In this document: piece by piece, positions 7,997 to 17,438 of the stretch | Layout: each line of letters starts with the position of its first letter | Numbering within the stretch: the stretch's first letter is position 1 | DNA from: CAYMAZ01 sp964388575 | Lineage (GTDB): Bacteria; Bacteroidota; Bacteroidia; Bacteroidales; DTU049 | NCBI GenBank assembly: GCA_964388575.1 | Contig: CAYMAZ010000009.1 | Location: 37,567 to 101,566, forward strand | Length of the DNA: 64,000 bases | Direction of reading: 5' to 3' | Program-made: the position numbers and the translations under genes | Notes under the pieces: model-generated | The model's database searches: none | The model's input: only the letters and a program-made list of their open reading frames with translations | What the model was told of the DNA's origin: nothing

Positions 7997-10288
7997 ATGG
8001 ATAATCAGGAAAACAATACGAATTTGATCCCCAATGAGGTAGAACCCTTTGGAAGTGAAGTTGGATCCGAAAATACGGAACATCCCGTTGCCGAATCAGA
8101 TCAGACTACAGAAGAACTCCAGAACACTGTCACTGAAACAACACCTGAAACTGACACTGAAACGAAAGCTCCCGTTAAAAGAGGGAGAAAGAAGAAAGTT
8201 CAGGAAGACCCGGAATCAGTTCCTGAAGATCAGGATATTCAATCTACGCGTTCTGATGTGTCAGAACCTGTTGAGGAGGTATCTGTAAAAGTCCAAGATG
8301 AATCTGCTGTCAATGAAAATGATATCAAAGAAAATAACATCAGTCCTGAAGCTGTTGAAAGCTCCGGCAAATCTTCTGAAGACATCACAGAAGAATCCAG
8401 TACGAATAAAGATCAAACTGTAACGGAAGAACAGGACAAACCTGTTGTTCATAAAACGAAACTAAAAAACGAAGAGACACAGTCTGAAGTCAAACAACAT
8501 GTTACTGTGCCAGAACAAGAAAATGTTCACAACGAACCTCTTATTTCTGATACAGAAATTGCTGAATATGATATAAAAAAACTGCTTGAAATTACTGAGG
8601 CAGTTCTTGAACATGATGATTTTCCAAAAATCAAGGCAGCTATGTTACTGATTCGCAGCCAATATGAGAAACTTGAAAGCGAACATGAACAACAGGATCT
8701 GATCAAAAATTCTGAAAGCAAAGAAGATGAAGAAGACTCTGGTGCAGAAACTGAAGTAACTGATGAATTTAAAGTACAATCTGAACACTTCCGAAAACTA
8801 CTGAATAAATATTCCAGATTGCGCAAAGCACATAACGAAAAACTTGAAGCAGAAAAGCTCAGAAATTATGATCTGAAAAAACAAATTCTCGAAGATTTGA
8901 AACTTCTTGTAGAATCTGAAGAAACCCTTCAGAAAACATGGGAAGACTTCAAGCAGCTTCAGCAACGATGGAAAGAAATCGGGCATGTGCCCCCAAATCA
9001 GAGTCAGGATTTATGGAATAATTTCAATCATCTGGTTGACCTGTTTTTAGATAAAGTTAAGATTAACAGAGAGTTGAGAGACCTTGATTACAGAAAAAAT
9101 CTGGAAACAAAGCTGGAAATCTGTGAAAAAATTGAAGAACTGCTACTGGATGATTCTGTTGAAAGTGCATTTAAACGACTTGGAGAGCTCCAGACTTTAT
9201 GGCGTGAAACCGGTCCGGTCCCTTCTGATAAACGTGACGAAATCAATACCAGGTTCACAACCGCCATAGAAAAGCTTAAAGAAAAAAGACGCGAAAAATA
9301 TGAAACTTTCCGTGCTGAACTTGACAAAAACCTTGAATTTAAAAAGGCACTCATCGTCAGCATCAAGGAAATCAACGAACAGGAATTCACTACAGCCAAA
9401 TCTTGGGGGCATAAAACGACCAAGGTTGAAGAGTTGATGAAACTGTGGAAAGGGACAGGCCCTGTTCCCAAAAAATACAACGAAGAAATCTGGTCTGAAT
9501 TTAAGCAGGAAATGAATCGTTTTTTTGCTGAGAAAAAAGCATTTTTCAGCAAAATGAAAGATGAACTGATGGAAAACTACAACCGGAAACAGTTGCTGTG
9601 TAAACAGGCCGAATCCCTCCAGGAGAGTACCGAGTGGAGAAATACCACCCAGGAACTGATTGCTTTACAAAATGAATGGAAATCCATCGGTCCGGTTCCG
9701 CATCGTTATTCTGATTCTGTGTGGAAACAGTTCAGGACGGCCTGTGATATCTTTTTCAACAGAAAAAAGGATTTTTTCTCCAATCTTGATAAACACGAGG
9801 AAGAAAATCTGAAAGCCAAGAAAGAAATCATTGAGCAAATGCTTGCTTTTGAATTTGGCGATGACAACAAAGCAAATCTTGAGTCAATCAAAGATTTTCA
9901 ACGCAGGTTTTTTGAAACAGGACGTGTCCCTATTAAAGAAAAAGATAAAATTCAAAGCACTTTCCAGAAAACGGTTGACAGTTTACTTGATAAACTCAAA
10001 ATCGGAAGAGATGAAAAACGTCGTTTTGACATGAAGCAGAAGTTGGAATCCATGATTCATGCCAAATCAGGGAAAGAAGACATTAAAAAAGAGACTTTTG
10101 CAATTGCTTCAAAGATCAGCAAGCTTGATGCCGACATTCAGCTGTGGGAAAATAATATTGAATTTTTTGCAAAATCAAAAAATGCAGAAATCCTTACGAA
10201 AGAATTCCGAGAAAAAATTGAAAAAGCTAAGGCAGAATTACTGATCCTTAAGGAGAAACAAAAGTTGATGAGGGATATGATAAAATAG
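7997..10288 (+). CDS. DUF349 domain-containing repeat protein
   Basis: A 763-residue, highly charged protein. Residues 1 to about 190 are an acidic, low-complexity region rich in E, T and S. After that come five DUF349 repeats, each with the core W-x(4)-G-x-VP: for example LQQRWKEIGHVPPNQ, LQTLWRETGPVPSDK, LMKLWKGTGPVPKKY, LQNEWKSIGPVPHRY and the weaker FQRRFFETGRVPIKE. A coiled-coil tail ends the protein. The function is unknown; the helical repeats suggest an elongated cytoplasmic scaffold. No signal peptide is seen with the chosen start. The start was set by the promoter at 7933-7963. Confidence 0.88.
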   Translation: MDNQENNTNLIPNEVEPFGSEVGSENTEHPVAESDQTTEELQNTVTETTPETDTETKAPVKRGRKKKVQEDPESVPEDQDIQSTRSDVSEPVEEVSVKVQDESAVNENDIKENNISPEAVESSGKSSEDITEESSTNKDQTVTEEQDKPVVHKTKLKNEETQSEVKQHVTVPEQENVHNEPLISDTEIAEYDIKKLLEITEAVLEHDDFPKIKAAMLLIRSQYEKLESEHEQQDLIKNSESKEDEEDSGAETEVTDEFKVQSEHFRKLLNKYSRLRKAHNEKLEAEKLRNYDLKKQILEDLKLLVESEETLQKTWEDFKQLQQRWKEIGHVPPNQSQDLWNNFNHLVDLFLDKVKINRELRDLDYRKNLETKLEICEKIEELLLDDSVESAFKRLGELQTLWRETGPVPSDKRDEINTRFTTAIEKLKEKRREKYETFRAELDKNLEFKKALIVSIKEINEQEFTTAKSWGHKTTKVEELMKLWKGTGPVPKKYNEEIWSEFKQEMNRFFAEKKAFFSKMKDELMENYNRKQLLCKQAESLQESTEWRNTTQELIALQNEWKSIGPVPHRYSDSVWKQFRTACDIFFNRKKDFFSNLDKHEEENLKAKKEIIEQMLAFEFGDDNKANLESIKDFQRRFFETGRVPIKEKDKIQSTFQKTVDSLLDKLKIGRDEKRRFDMKQKLESMIHAKSGKEDIKKETFAIASKISKLDADIQLWENNIEFFAKSKNAEILTKEFREKIEKAKAELLILKEKQKLMRDMIK

Positions 10289-10338
10289 GCAGTTGTTTTG
10301 TATTTTAACAAAATGCCTGACTAAAACAAACCTCAACC

Positions 10339-11790
10339 ATGATCAATCTTAGAGAACACCTGAAGTTAACCGGAATTTATACATTTTTTGCTGCTTTTCC
10401 GGCAATACTTCAGCTCATAGTCTATCCGATCATTGAAGGAACAAACCGTCTTGGTGCTGAAGATTTCGGGTATCTGGCGATTACAGAGGCGATTATTTCT
10501 TTTATGGTCATTTTTTGTTTATTTGGCATGTCTGTTACAATTTCCCGATTCTATTATGACTACAATGAAAAGACAAAAGAATACAAGTCACTTGTTTCCT
10601 CAGTATTTATTGGAATCATACTCCGAGGAATTGTATTGTTTGGAATTGTGTTTTTATTCGCTGATACCTTAAGCTCATTTCTTTCACCACAACCCCTTAA
10701 AGAAGTAAATCAATATGGATTTCTTCTGCCAATAATTTCTCTCAATAGAGTGTTAGCATCGGTCTCTTTAGCTCTTTTCAGAAACGAAAAAAAAATTAAA
10801 ATATTCATAATTATTAGCCTATTATCAGGTCTTGCAAGAAGCCTTTTTCAAATAATAGGTGTGCTATATTTTGATTTATCTTTTATTGGTTATCTGGAAG
10901 GTACTGCATTGGGTGGTGGTTTTGCAACTTTATTAATTCTCATTTATACCTTCTCAAAAAATAGTATCACTTTTTCTAAGCGAATAAGTTTTAACACATT
11001 TAAATATGCTTTCCCATTCTTCCTCTCTGACATATTGTTCTGGGGAATTGTTTTTATTGATCGGTTTTTGCTAATGAGGACTCCAGGGCAATTAGGAATT
11101 TATGACAATGCATTAAAATTTGCAATGGGATTTTATTTTATCTCACAAGGATTAGCAAATTCAACTCAACCAGAACTTTACAGGTATTTTAAAGAAGGAA
11201 TAAAAAAAAGAGAAAGTATGATAAAAAGTTTATCAAATCTTTTTATTGTTGAAAACATTGGAACTGCTGTTATTATTCTGGTCCCGCTTATGATTTTTAT
11301 TAATCTTTTTTATGAAACGGAATTAGTAATGTCTTCAAGCATTCTCACCCTGGTGTTTCTGAAATATATTTTAAATGCACAATATCAGGTTTTTTTATGG
11401 CCCTTACTTTTCCAGAAAAAAACTTATCCCTTACTATTTTTAAACTTGATGGTTCTTATTACTTCAGTTTCATTTAATTTTCTACTTATTCCAAAACTTG
11501 GAATCTACGGTGCCATTATCTCTATGATTATAACTGGTTTTGTTCAGGTTATACTGTTTTATCAATATCAGCAAAAACAAATATCTCTTAGTTGGAATAA
11601 GTGGAAAATATTGGTTTTTCCAATGATCATTGTTGCTGTAACATGTATCTCCGAAATCATAAAAATTCAATACACGTTAACCACATATTTTACAGCCTTT
11701 GTTTTTTCAATAGTATCTTCAATTGGTATCTTCTTTTTATATAGAAGCGAATTAAAAGAGAAAATTAAAAAAATTAAAAACAAGTTTTAA
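10339..11790 (+). CDS. Oligosaccharide/polysaccharide flippase (Wzx/MATE-like)
   Basis: A 483-residue polytopic membrane protein with about 12-14 hydrophobic segments and the family N terminus (REHLKLTGIYTFFAAFPAIL). It is expected to flip undecaprenyl-linked glycans across the inner membrane. It stands head-to-head at its 3' end with the aminosugar glycan genes, and the stop codons of the two convergent genes overlap by 4 bases. Its first 350 or so bases have ordinary GC (47 percent in 10441-10500). From about 10.75 kb GC drops to 23-28 percent in sampled lines, which suggests the distal part belongs to an acquired block. Confidence 0.85.
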   Translation: MINLREHLKLTGIYTFFAAFPAILQLIVYPIIEGTNRLGAEDFGYLAITEAIISFMVIFCLFGMSVTISRFYYDYNEKTKEYKSLVSSVFIGIILRGIVLFGIVFLFADTLSSFLSPQPLKEVNQYGFLLPIISLNRVLASVSLALFRNEKKIKIFIIISLLSGLARSLFQIIGVLYFDLSFIGYLEGTALGGGFATLLILIYTFSKNSITFSKRISFNTFKYAFPFFLSDILFWGIVFIDRFLLMRTPGQLGIYDNALKFAMGFYFISQGLANSTQPELYRYFKEGIKKRESMIKSLSNLFIVENIGTAVIILVPLMIFINLFYETELVMSSSILTLVFLKYILNAQYQVFLWPLLFQKKTYPLLFLNLMVLITSVSFNFLLIPKLGIYGAIISMIITGFVQVILFYQYQQKQISLSWNKWKILVFPMIIVAVTCISEIIKIQYTLTTYFTAFVFSIVSSIGIFFLYRSELKEKIKKIKNKF

Positions 11791-12329
11791 ACGAACCTCA
11801 AAAGTCCTTTTTTTCTTTCTTTTAAAAATTTAACCGGGATTCCTGCATAAAGGCCCCATTCATCTAAAGATTTTAAGACAAGACTCATTGCACCAACAGC
11901 TACTCCCTGCCCTATAACAACACCAGGCATTATGATTGAGCCTGCGCCCACTTGTGAATACTTTCCAACAACAACATTTTCACTTGTAACGTTTCTATAT
12001 TGAGAATTATTCATAGGGCCTATTAAAAAATCACCACTAAAATCATCAGAAGAAGAAAATATCGTTGTTCTTGGGGAGAGACCTGCAAAATCCTCAATAG
12101 TTACCTTTGCACTAGCATATATAGCACAATAAGCAGAAATATGGATATTATTACCTATTTGAATATTCCCGGACAAAATACAAAAATCATCAATCCTTAC
12201 ATTGTCCCCAATTTCTATGCAGGCAGGATTATAAAAACAAGCATACCTGCTTATCAATACATTATTACCAAAGCTTTTAAGTCCAAATGCTTTAAGCTCT
12301 TCATTGTTTAAAAAAGAATTATTTTGCAT
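11787..12329 (-). CDS. Left-handed beta-helix acyltransferase (VioB/WbbJ-like)
   Basis: A 180-residue hexapeptide-repeat acyltransferase, shown by successive [LIV]-G-x(4) turns such as IEIGDNVRI, IQIGNNIHI and VVVGKYSQVGAGSIIMPGVVIGQG. The C terminus YAGIPVKFLKERKKG is typical of maltose/galactoside-type acetyltransferases. The start ATG at 12329 is preferred over an upstream in-frame one. It overlaps the aminotransferase stop by 11 bases and keeps the family N terminus MQNNSFLNNEEL. Following a VioA-type aminotransferase, its likely job is N-acetylation of the 4-amino group of the nucleotide sugar (inference). Confidence 0.82.
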   Translation of the reverse strand: MQNNSFLNNEELKAFGLKSFGNNVLISRYACFYNPACIEIGDNVRIDDFCILSGNIQIGNNIHISAYCAIYASAKVTIEDFAGLSPRTTIFSSSDDFSGDFLIGPMNNSQYRNVTSENVVVGKYSQVGAGSIIMPGVVIGQGVAVGAMSLVLKSLDEWGLYAGIPVKFLKERKKGLLRFV

Positions 12330-13434
12330 AATTATGAATGATTTCTGTAATTCTGTTAACACTTTTCAAAGAAAGATTTGGATAAAGAGGCAAACAAAGT
12401 ACACTATCAGAGGAGTGGTTAGAGTTTGTTAAGTTATCAGTTGATGCTGACTCTAGTAAGCTATAGGGCTTAAAGGAACTTATCAATGGATAAAAGTATC
12501 TCCTTGAATAAATATCTTCCCTTTTCAAAATATCATAAAGTTGATCTCTTGAGACTGAAAAATTGTTTTCAACAAAGATCGGGAAGTATGAATAATTATA
12601 AAAAACATTTTTAGGAACTTTTAATAATCTAATTCCTGTAATTTCTCTTAATTTATTCTGATAAAATTCTGATATTATTTTTCTTTTTGAAATGTCTGAA
12701 TCAACATTTTTTAAATTTAAAAGTCCAAAAGCAGCTTGAATTTCGTTCATTTTTGCATTTATCCCTGGAACTGTAATTGTAATTTCGTTTTCAAAACCAA
12801 AATTCTTTAAATAATCTATTGTTCTCTTCATTTCTTTATTGTGAGAGACAATTGCGCCACCCTCAACTGTATTAAAGACTTTTGTTGCATGAAAACTCAA
12901 GATTGATAAATCACCAAAGTTTAAAACAGATTGATCATTTACCTTAACTCCAAAAGCATGTGCTGCATCATAAATAACTTTTAGTCCATATTTATCTGCA
13001 ATTGATTTTATTTTATCAATGTTACACGGAATGCCATATACATGCACTGGCATAATTGCTGAAGTTCTTTCTGTAATTGCAGACTCTATCTTATTTGCAT
13101 CGATATTACAGCTATTATCTTCAACATCTACAAAAACTGGTTTTATGCCGTTCCACCACAAAGCATGTGAAGTTGCAACAAAACTATAGGGTGTTGTTAT
13201 GACCTCTCCTTTGATTTCCAATGCCTGTAAAGCTGTCATCAAAGCCAGTGTTCCATTTGAAAAAAGGGAAATGTATTTAACCCCTAAATATTCCTCAAGC
13301 TTCGATTCTAACTGATTGTGTATAGGTCCCATATTTGTTAGCACATGGCTTTTTAAAATCACTTTAAGCATTTTCTTAAGATCTTTAATGCCAGGAACTG
13401 AGGGTTGTGTTACGTATATCGGTTTATTTTTCAT
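12319..13434 (-). CDS. DegT/DnrJ/EryC1/StrS aminotransferase (VioA-like, nucleotide-sugar 4-transaminase)
   Basis: A PLP-dependent sugar aminotransferase of 371 residues from ATG 13434. The PLP lysine is in LSFHATKVFN, followed by the glycine-rich EGGAIVS, and the N terminus reads PIYVTQPSVPG. The SFHATKVFNT-EGG signature and the overall pattern resemble VioA (dTDP-4-amino-4,6-dideoxyglucose synthesis) as I remember it. The start is taken from its 11-base overlap with the glycosyltransferase stop and because the longer version adds an unrelated hydrophobic leader. Exact stereochemistry of the product is not provable here. The neighbouring acetyltransferase and GT56 fit a Qui4NAc or Fuc4NAc-type sugar. 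Confidence 0.88.
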   Translation of the reverse strand: MKNKPIYVTQPSVPGIKDLKKMLKVILKSHVLTNMGPIHNQLESKLEEYLGVKYISLFSNGTLALMTALQALEIKGEVITTPYSFVATSHALWWNGIKPVFVDVEDNSCNIDANKIESAITERTSAIMPVHVYGIPCNIDKIKSIADKYGLKVIYDAAHAFGVKVNDQSVLNFGDLSILSFHATKVFNTVEGGAIVSHNKEMKRTIDYLKNFGFENEITITVPGINAKMNEIQAAFGLLNLKNVDSDISKRKIISEFYQNKLREITGIRLLKVPKNVFYNYSYFPIFVENNFSVSRDQLYDILKREDIYSRRYFYPLISSFKPYSLLESASTDNLTNSNHSSDSVLCLPLYPNLSLKSVNRITEIIHNYAK

Positions 13435-14578
13435 TAATGATTTGTGCGTTTGAAATAAATGAACAAAATGAAGATCTAAGAGAAGAAATAAAAGTAGCCT
13501 CTCCAAATATTTCTGTTAAAATCCGACGATTATGTATGGTTTCACTCATTGATAATGAATCAAAAAGGTCGGGGTTTGACTCATGGAAGTCTCTTTCAAT
13601 TGAAAAAATATTTAACCCCATTCTTTTAAAAAACAAATAACTTGAAGATTCTTCACAAATGTATACTCTCATTCCATACCAGGCTCCTGCAATTAAATTT
13701 CCCAATCCTTGTTGCCTTTTGTGATTTAAGATCATTACAGAACACGACATTAAAATACTATGGTATGCATCTTTTTCAACAAACTCAGTAAGGGGGACAA
13801 AGTTATCACTAAATATTTTCTTTCCCTTTCTTTGAATAAATGAGGAGTAAACTTTGTTTCCGTAACTCAAAGGCACAACAATTCTTCTGTCATTACTCTG
13901 TTTTAAAACGCTCTTTACTTTTCGAAACGCCTCCATATGGTTAGACGTAAAACTAGCTGAGTTACCAATAAAAATTCCACCATTATCAATACAGTAATGA
14001 TGAGTATATGTTGCATCAAAATATGACTCCACCATTATGTATGAATGCCAAAGTGTTGGTTTGTTTATCTTTGTTATGGCTTTAACCTTATCAATCTCCT
14101 CCGGCATAAAATGGGCATAATATTCAATAAAATTCAAATAATAATTCAGATTTTTTTTTGTTAGTATTTTGAAAATCCTGAAAAATGGGATAAATACTCT
14201 ATATGGCAGCAAAAAGTAATAGTAAAACCTTGTAACATTTCCAAGAAAAGAGGAGGGAATTATTCTGGATTTTTGTATTTCAGCTCCATAAATTACCCAA
14301 CCCTTCCTGATATCTATCTTTTTACTTATCATGTACAATAATGTCTTTTCGCATGAACCCAATAAACTATGGAAAAGCACAAAACTGTATTTATTTTTTA
14401 TTTCATTAAAAAAAATTTTATACTCTTTTGAATTCAGCTTCAAAAACTTAACATTTGTATATTCCTTTGATTTAAAGGTGCCTATTACAATATGAAATCC
14501 AGGAATATTTGCTTCTTCAAAACAACTGACACATAAATTAATAAAAAGTGATTGGCTGTCATGAATATGGAGTATCAT
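13424..14578 (-). CDS. TDP-4-acetamido-4,6-dideoxyhexose transferase, GT56 (WecF/RffT-like)
   Basis: A 384-residue glycosyltransferase resembling WecF of enterobacterial common antigen synthesis (Fuc4NAc transferase, GT56). The characteristic block is IGNSASFTSNHMEAF near residue 195-210, then VPLSYGN, and a C-terminal donor-site part with MILNHKRQQGLGNLIAGAWYG. There is no signal peptide, so it is probably a peripheral inner-membrane enzyme acting on a lipid-linked acceptor. It leads the three-gene overlapping block with the aminotransferase and acetyltransferase, so the block encodes both making and transferring the 4-amino sugar. Low GC like its neighbours. Confidence 0.83.
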   Translation of the reverse strand: MILHIHDSQSLFINLCVSCFEEANIPGFHIVIGTFKSKEYTNVKFLKLNSKEYKIFFNEIKNKYSFVLFHSLLGSCEKTLLYMISKKIDIRKGWVIYGAEIQKSRIIPSSFLGNVTRFYYYFLLPYRVFIPFFRIFKILTKKNLNYYLNFIEYYAHFMPEEIDKVKAITKINKPTLWHSYIMVESYFDATYTHHYCIDNGGIFIGNSASFTSNHMEAFRKVKSVLKQSNDRRIVVPLSYGNKVYSSFIQRKGKKIFSDNFVPLTEFVEKDAYHSILMSCSVMILNHKRQQGLGNLIAGAWYGMRVYICEESSSYLFFKRMGLNIFSIERDFHESNPDLFDSLSMSETIHNRRILTEIFGEATFISSLRSSFCSFISNAQIINEK

Positions 14579-14595
14579 CTAACATAAGGTTTTAA

Positions 14596-14603
14596 CAAAA
14601 TTA
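14596..14603 (-). promoter_or_regulatory. -7 promoter element of the aminosugar glycan genes
   Basis: Minus-strand TAATTTTG, 18 bases before the glycosyltransferase start, an exact TAnnTTTG match. In a region this AT-rich a chance match is more likely. Confidence 0.4.
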
Positions 14604-14636
14604 CATATTCTTTCTTTCAACACATTTATAAATATT

Positions 14637-15374
14637 TCATTTTCTCGCAACCACAATATAGCCAAGGGGAAACTTTTTAGCTGTTTTGGAAGAAATTTTT
14701 TTCCCTATTGAAGTGTTTACAAATTTTAAGCAGCTCCATTGAGAAAATAATGCCAATGGTTTTCCGAGAAGTGGGATTTTTTTAATGTTTTTAGCAAAAA
14801 TATCAGCAATTATTTCAGGAGCTCCACCATATTCTTCTAACTTCACAATTTCAAATCCTGAACTTTTCAGCAGATAAACAAGGCCATAACTTGTAAATCT
14901 GAAATAATCATATGGATCCTCATGCAACCAGTACATAAATGGTACATTTAAAATGAGTTTCCCACCAGGCTTTAAAATCCTGAATACCTCATTGATTAAT
15001 TTCTGCGGCTCTCTTATATGCTCCAAAACATCCGACAACAATGCAGTGTCAAATTGATTATCTTCTATTTGAAGTGGTTGATTAAGATCCTGAACAATAT
15101 CAATATGCCTGCTTTTATGAAATGATTCTGCCCAATCAACGCAAATAACTTCAGAAATAAAATCCTTGTAATAACCGTATAGTGGGACAGCAGCACAACC
15201 AAGATCAATCATCTTTCCACAAAAAAATTCCGGAATTATTTTTTCATATTTTGATGCAACAACATTCACGACTAGACGAGAGGCAAACCTCACATAAATT
15301 GTATTTCGTGATGCTTTCAGCTTATTTTTCCTGATAACAAATTTCGTTGGAACCCACTGACAAGAATTTTGCAT
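14637..15374 (-). CDS. Class I SAM-dependent methyltransferase
   Basis: A 245-residue methyltransferase with the type 11 Rossmann layout: motif I MIDLGCAAVPLYG (residues 55-67), the acidic motif II ICVDW at 77-81, LSDVLEHI at 113-120, and the post-motif LKPGGKLILNVPF. The HEDPYDYFRFTSYGL segment is common in methyltransferases of glycan clusters. It lies 58 bases upstream of the glycosyltransferase in the same direction. The substrate is probably a sugar or lipid-linked glycan, judged only from context. Confidence 0.8.
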   Translation of the reverse strand: MQNSCQWVPTKFVIRKNKLKASRNTIYVRFASRLVVNVVASKYEKIIPEFFCGKMIDLGCAAVPLYGYYKDFISEVICVDWAESFHKSRHIDIVQDLNQPLQIEDNQFDTALLSDVLEHIREPQKLINEVFRILKPGGKLILNVPFMYWLHEDPYDYFRFTSYGLVYLLKSSGFEIVKLEEYGGAPEIIADIFAKNIKKIPLLGKPLALFSQWSCLKFVNTSIGKKISSKTAKKFPLGYIVVARK

Positions 15375-15622
15375 TTTCTAATTTAAGTAAATAACGGAAA
15401 AATTTTTACACAAATAAATACAATTTTAAGAATGTAAACAAGAATGATTTATTAATAATCGATAATATCATAATAACGAGGAGTTGTAAGAAATTTAATA
15501 TTTACAATCTTGCAAATACATCTATGAATATCATTTAAAAAAGTGAAAAAATTATTTCACGCAAATCTTTCATTGTAAATCATTTTTCTTACAAAAAAAA
15601 TTTCTTTATATAAAACGAATAT
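15375..15622. other. AT-rich intergenic spacer
   Basis: 248 bases of very AT-rich DNA between the methyltransferase start and the acyl-CoA dehydrogenase stop. I see no gene, no strong hairpin and no exact TAnnTTTG element. It marks the right edge of the low-GC glycan block. Confidence 0.5.
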
Positions 15623-17407
15623 TTAAAACTTATAATTATTCTCCTCAATCAATTTATCTGCAATTCTTCTCCGTGCTTCCTTCACATTGATCCCTTTGAT
15701 GCAACAAAGAGATTTCACTGCAGAAGCCATTTTTGATGCTTCTTCACCTTCATACATTGAAAAGACTGCGTCAAGTCCCCATTTGCGGATTTTTGAGTTG
15801 GCATCATACACAAAAATATCAAGCATATCTTTATACAGGCTGATGGCTTCGGAACCCTTGAGTGCTTCCAGTTTTTCAACCCTCAGTGCAAGTGATTCCC
15901 CAATGTACAGCTCCATAATGATGTCAGTAATGTTGTTCATCACTTCCTGCTCATGGACCAGTTGTTTCCCAAATGTCTTGTAGGCTGCATTTGATAGAAT
16001 CAGTGCAATTTTTTTGAAGCTTTTCAGACATTGATGTTTTTCCTCAAAATAACCGATACCTTCTTTTTTGCATCCGCACTCAAAATTTGCTTCTTCCATA
16101 ATTTTTTCAGCTTCGCCGAACAGGTCATAATCACCTTTTATGGCACGCTTCATGGCAGTATCTGAAACAAGAAGTCGGTTGATCTCATTTGTGCCTTCAA
16201 AAATTCTGTTGATCCTGGAATCGCGATACCCCTGTTCAATTTTCATTTCTGCAGAATAACCCATTCCGCCATGGATCTGAACGCCTTCATCAACGACATA
16301 ATCCAGCATCTCTGATCCATAAACTTTTAAAATTGCATCTTCAACGGCATAATGACTGATGGCTTCAATTGTGGCACGACCATAATCTTCATATTGGGCC
16401 TTATATTCATCAAGCAAAGTATCAATATCCTTGCTGACTCTGTAGATGGCCGATTCATGTGCAAAGTTACGAATGACCATTTCAGCCAGTTTATGCTTGA
16501 TGGCTCCGAAATTTGAAATAAGTGAACCAAATTGCTTACGCTCGTTTGCATACTGCACAGATTGAGAAATGGCAGCCTTTGAAGCGCCAATCACATTGGC
16601 GCCGAGTTTCATTCGTCCCATGTGCAAAATACTCAATGCGATGCGGAATCCTTCACCACGTTTTCCAATCAGATTTTCAACAGGAACTTTCACATCATTA
16701 TAATAGATTTGTGCTGTTGATGAGCCTTTGATCCCCATCTTATGCTCATCAGGACCAATGACAACTCCGGGCCAGTTGCTTTCCACAATAAAAGCACTCA
16801 ACACCCTGTCATTGTCAATTTTTGCAAAAACAACCTGAGTATCACAGAAACCGGCATTGGTAATCCACATTTTCTGACCATTCAGAATGTAATGCTGACC
16901 GTCCTCACTCAGTGTTGCCTGACTTTTCCCTGAATTGGCATCACTTCCGGCTCCCGGTTCTGTCAGACAGTATGCTCCGAGCAATTCACCGGTGGCTAGT
17001 CTCGTCACATATTTCTGACGTTGCTCGTCATTGCCGTAATACATGATGGGCAAAGTTCCGATACCGCAATGTGCCATGAAAGCCACTGAAAAAGAATATC
17101 CGGTACCAACAACTTCAGCAGCAAGCATCTGGGTGACAAAATCCTGACCAAACCCCCCAAGTTCTTCCGGAATTGAAATTCCCATCAAACCAAGTTCTCC
17201 GGATTTCTTCAGAATTTCTTTCATGAGCTCCCGGTCGCCTTTATCCAAAGCTTCAAGATGCGGATAAACTTCTGCTTCAATGAATGATTTCACTGTATCT
17301 GCAATCATCAGCTGTTCTTCATTAAATTCTTCAGGAATAAAAATATCCTGAGCTTTGATATCTTTTACCAAAAATTCACCGCTTTTCAGCCTGATCTGTG
17401 ATTCCAT
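15623..17407 (-). CDS. Acyl-CoA dehydrogenase family protein
   Basis: FAD-dependent enzyme that oxidises acyl-CoA to enoyl-CoA. It is 594 residues long, about 200 longer than short- and medium-chain members, so of the longer VLCAD-like build with a C-terminal helical extension. The family signature CLTEPGAGSDANSG lies at about residues 147-160, with the substrate and FAD segment QIHGGMGYSAEMKIEQ and the FEGTNEINRLL block that holds the catalytic glutamate of MCAD-type enzymes. It is monocistronic with a -7 box 24 bases upstream. A link to butyrate or fatty acid metabolism is possible because ptb-buk lie 11 kb away, but not shown. Confidence 0.9.
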   Translation of the reverse strand: MESQIRLKSGEFLVKDIKAQDIFIPEEFNEEQLMIADTVKSFIEAEVYPHLEALDKGDRELMKEILKKSGELGLMGISIPEELGGFGQDFVTQMLAAEVVGTGYSFSVAFMAHCGIGTLPIMYYGNDEQRQKYVTRLATGELLGAYCLTEPGAGSDANSGKSQATLSEDGQHYILNGQKMWITNAGFCDTQVVFAKIDNDRVLSAFIVESNWPGVVIGPDEHKMGIKGSSTAQIYYNDVKVPVENLIGKRGEGFRIALSILHMGRMKLGANVIGASKAAISQSVQYANERKQFGSLISNFGAIKHKLAEMVIRNFAHESAIYRVSKDIDTLLDEYKAQYEDYGRATIEAISHYAVEDAILKVYGSEMLDYVVDEGVQIHGGMGYSAEMKIEQGYRDSRINRIFEGTNEINRLLVSDTAMKRAIKGDYDLFGEAEKIMEEANFECGCKKEGIGYFEEKHQCLKSFKKIALILSNAAYKTFGKQLVHEQEVMNNITDIIMELYIGESLALRVEKLEALKGSEAISLYKDMLDIFVYDANSKIRKWGLDAVFSMYEGEEASKMASAVKSLCCIKGINVKEARRRIADKLIEENNYKF

Positions 17408-17430
17408 ATTGTTTCAATTAAATTTGTGCG

Positions 17431-17438
17431 CAAAAATA
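17431..17438 (-). promoter_or_regulatory. -7 promoter element of the acyl-CoA dehydrogenase gene
   Basis: Minus-strand TATTTTTG, 24 bases before the start codon. No -33 element recognised. Confidence 0.5.

Noticed and set aside
10289..10320. Hairpin with AGGCA/TGCCT ends after the DUF349 gene
   Set aside because: The stem is interrupted by an asymmetric bulge and lacks a T tract, so not scored as a terminator.
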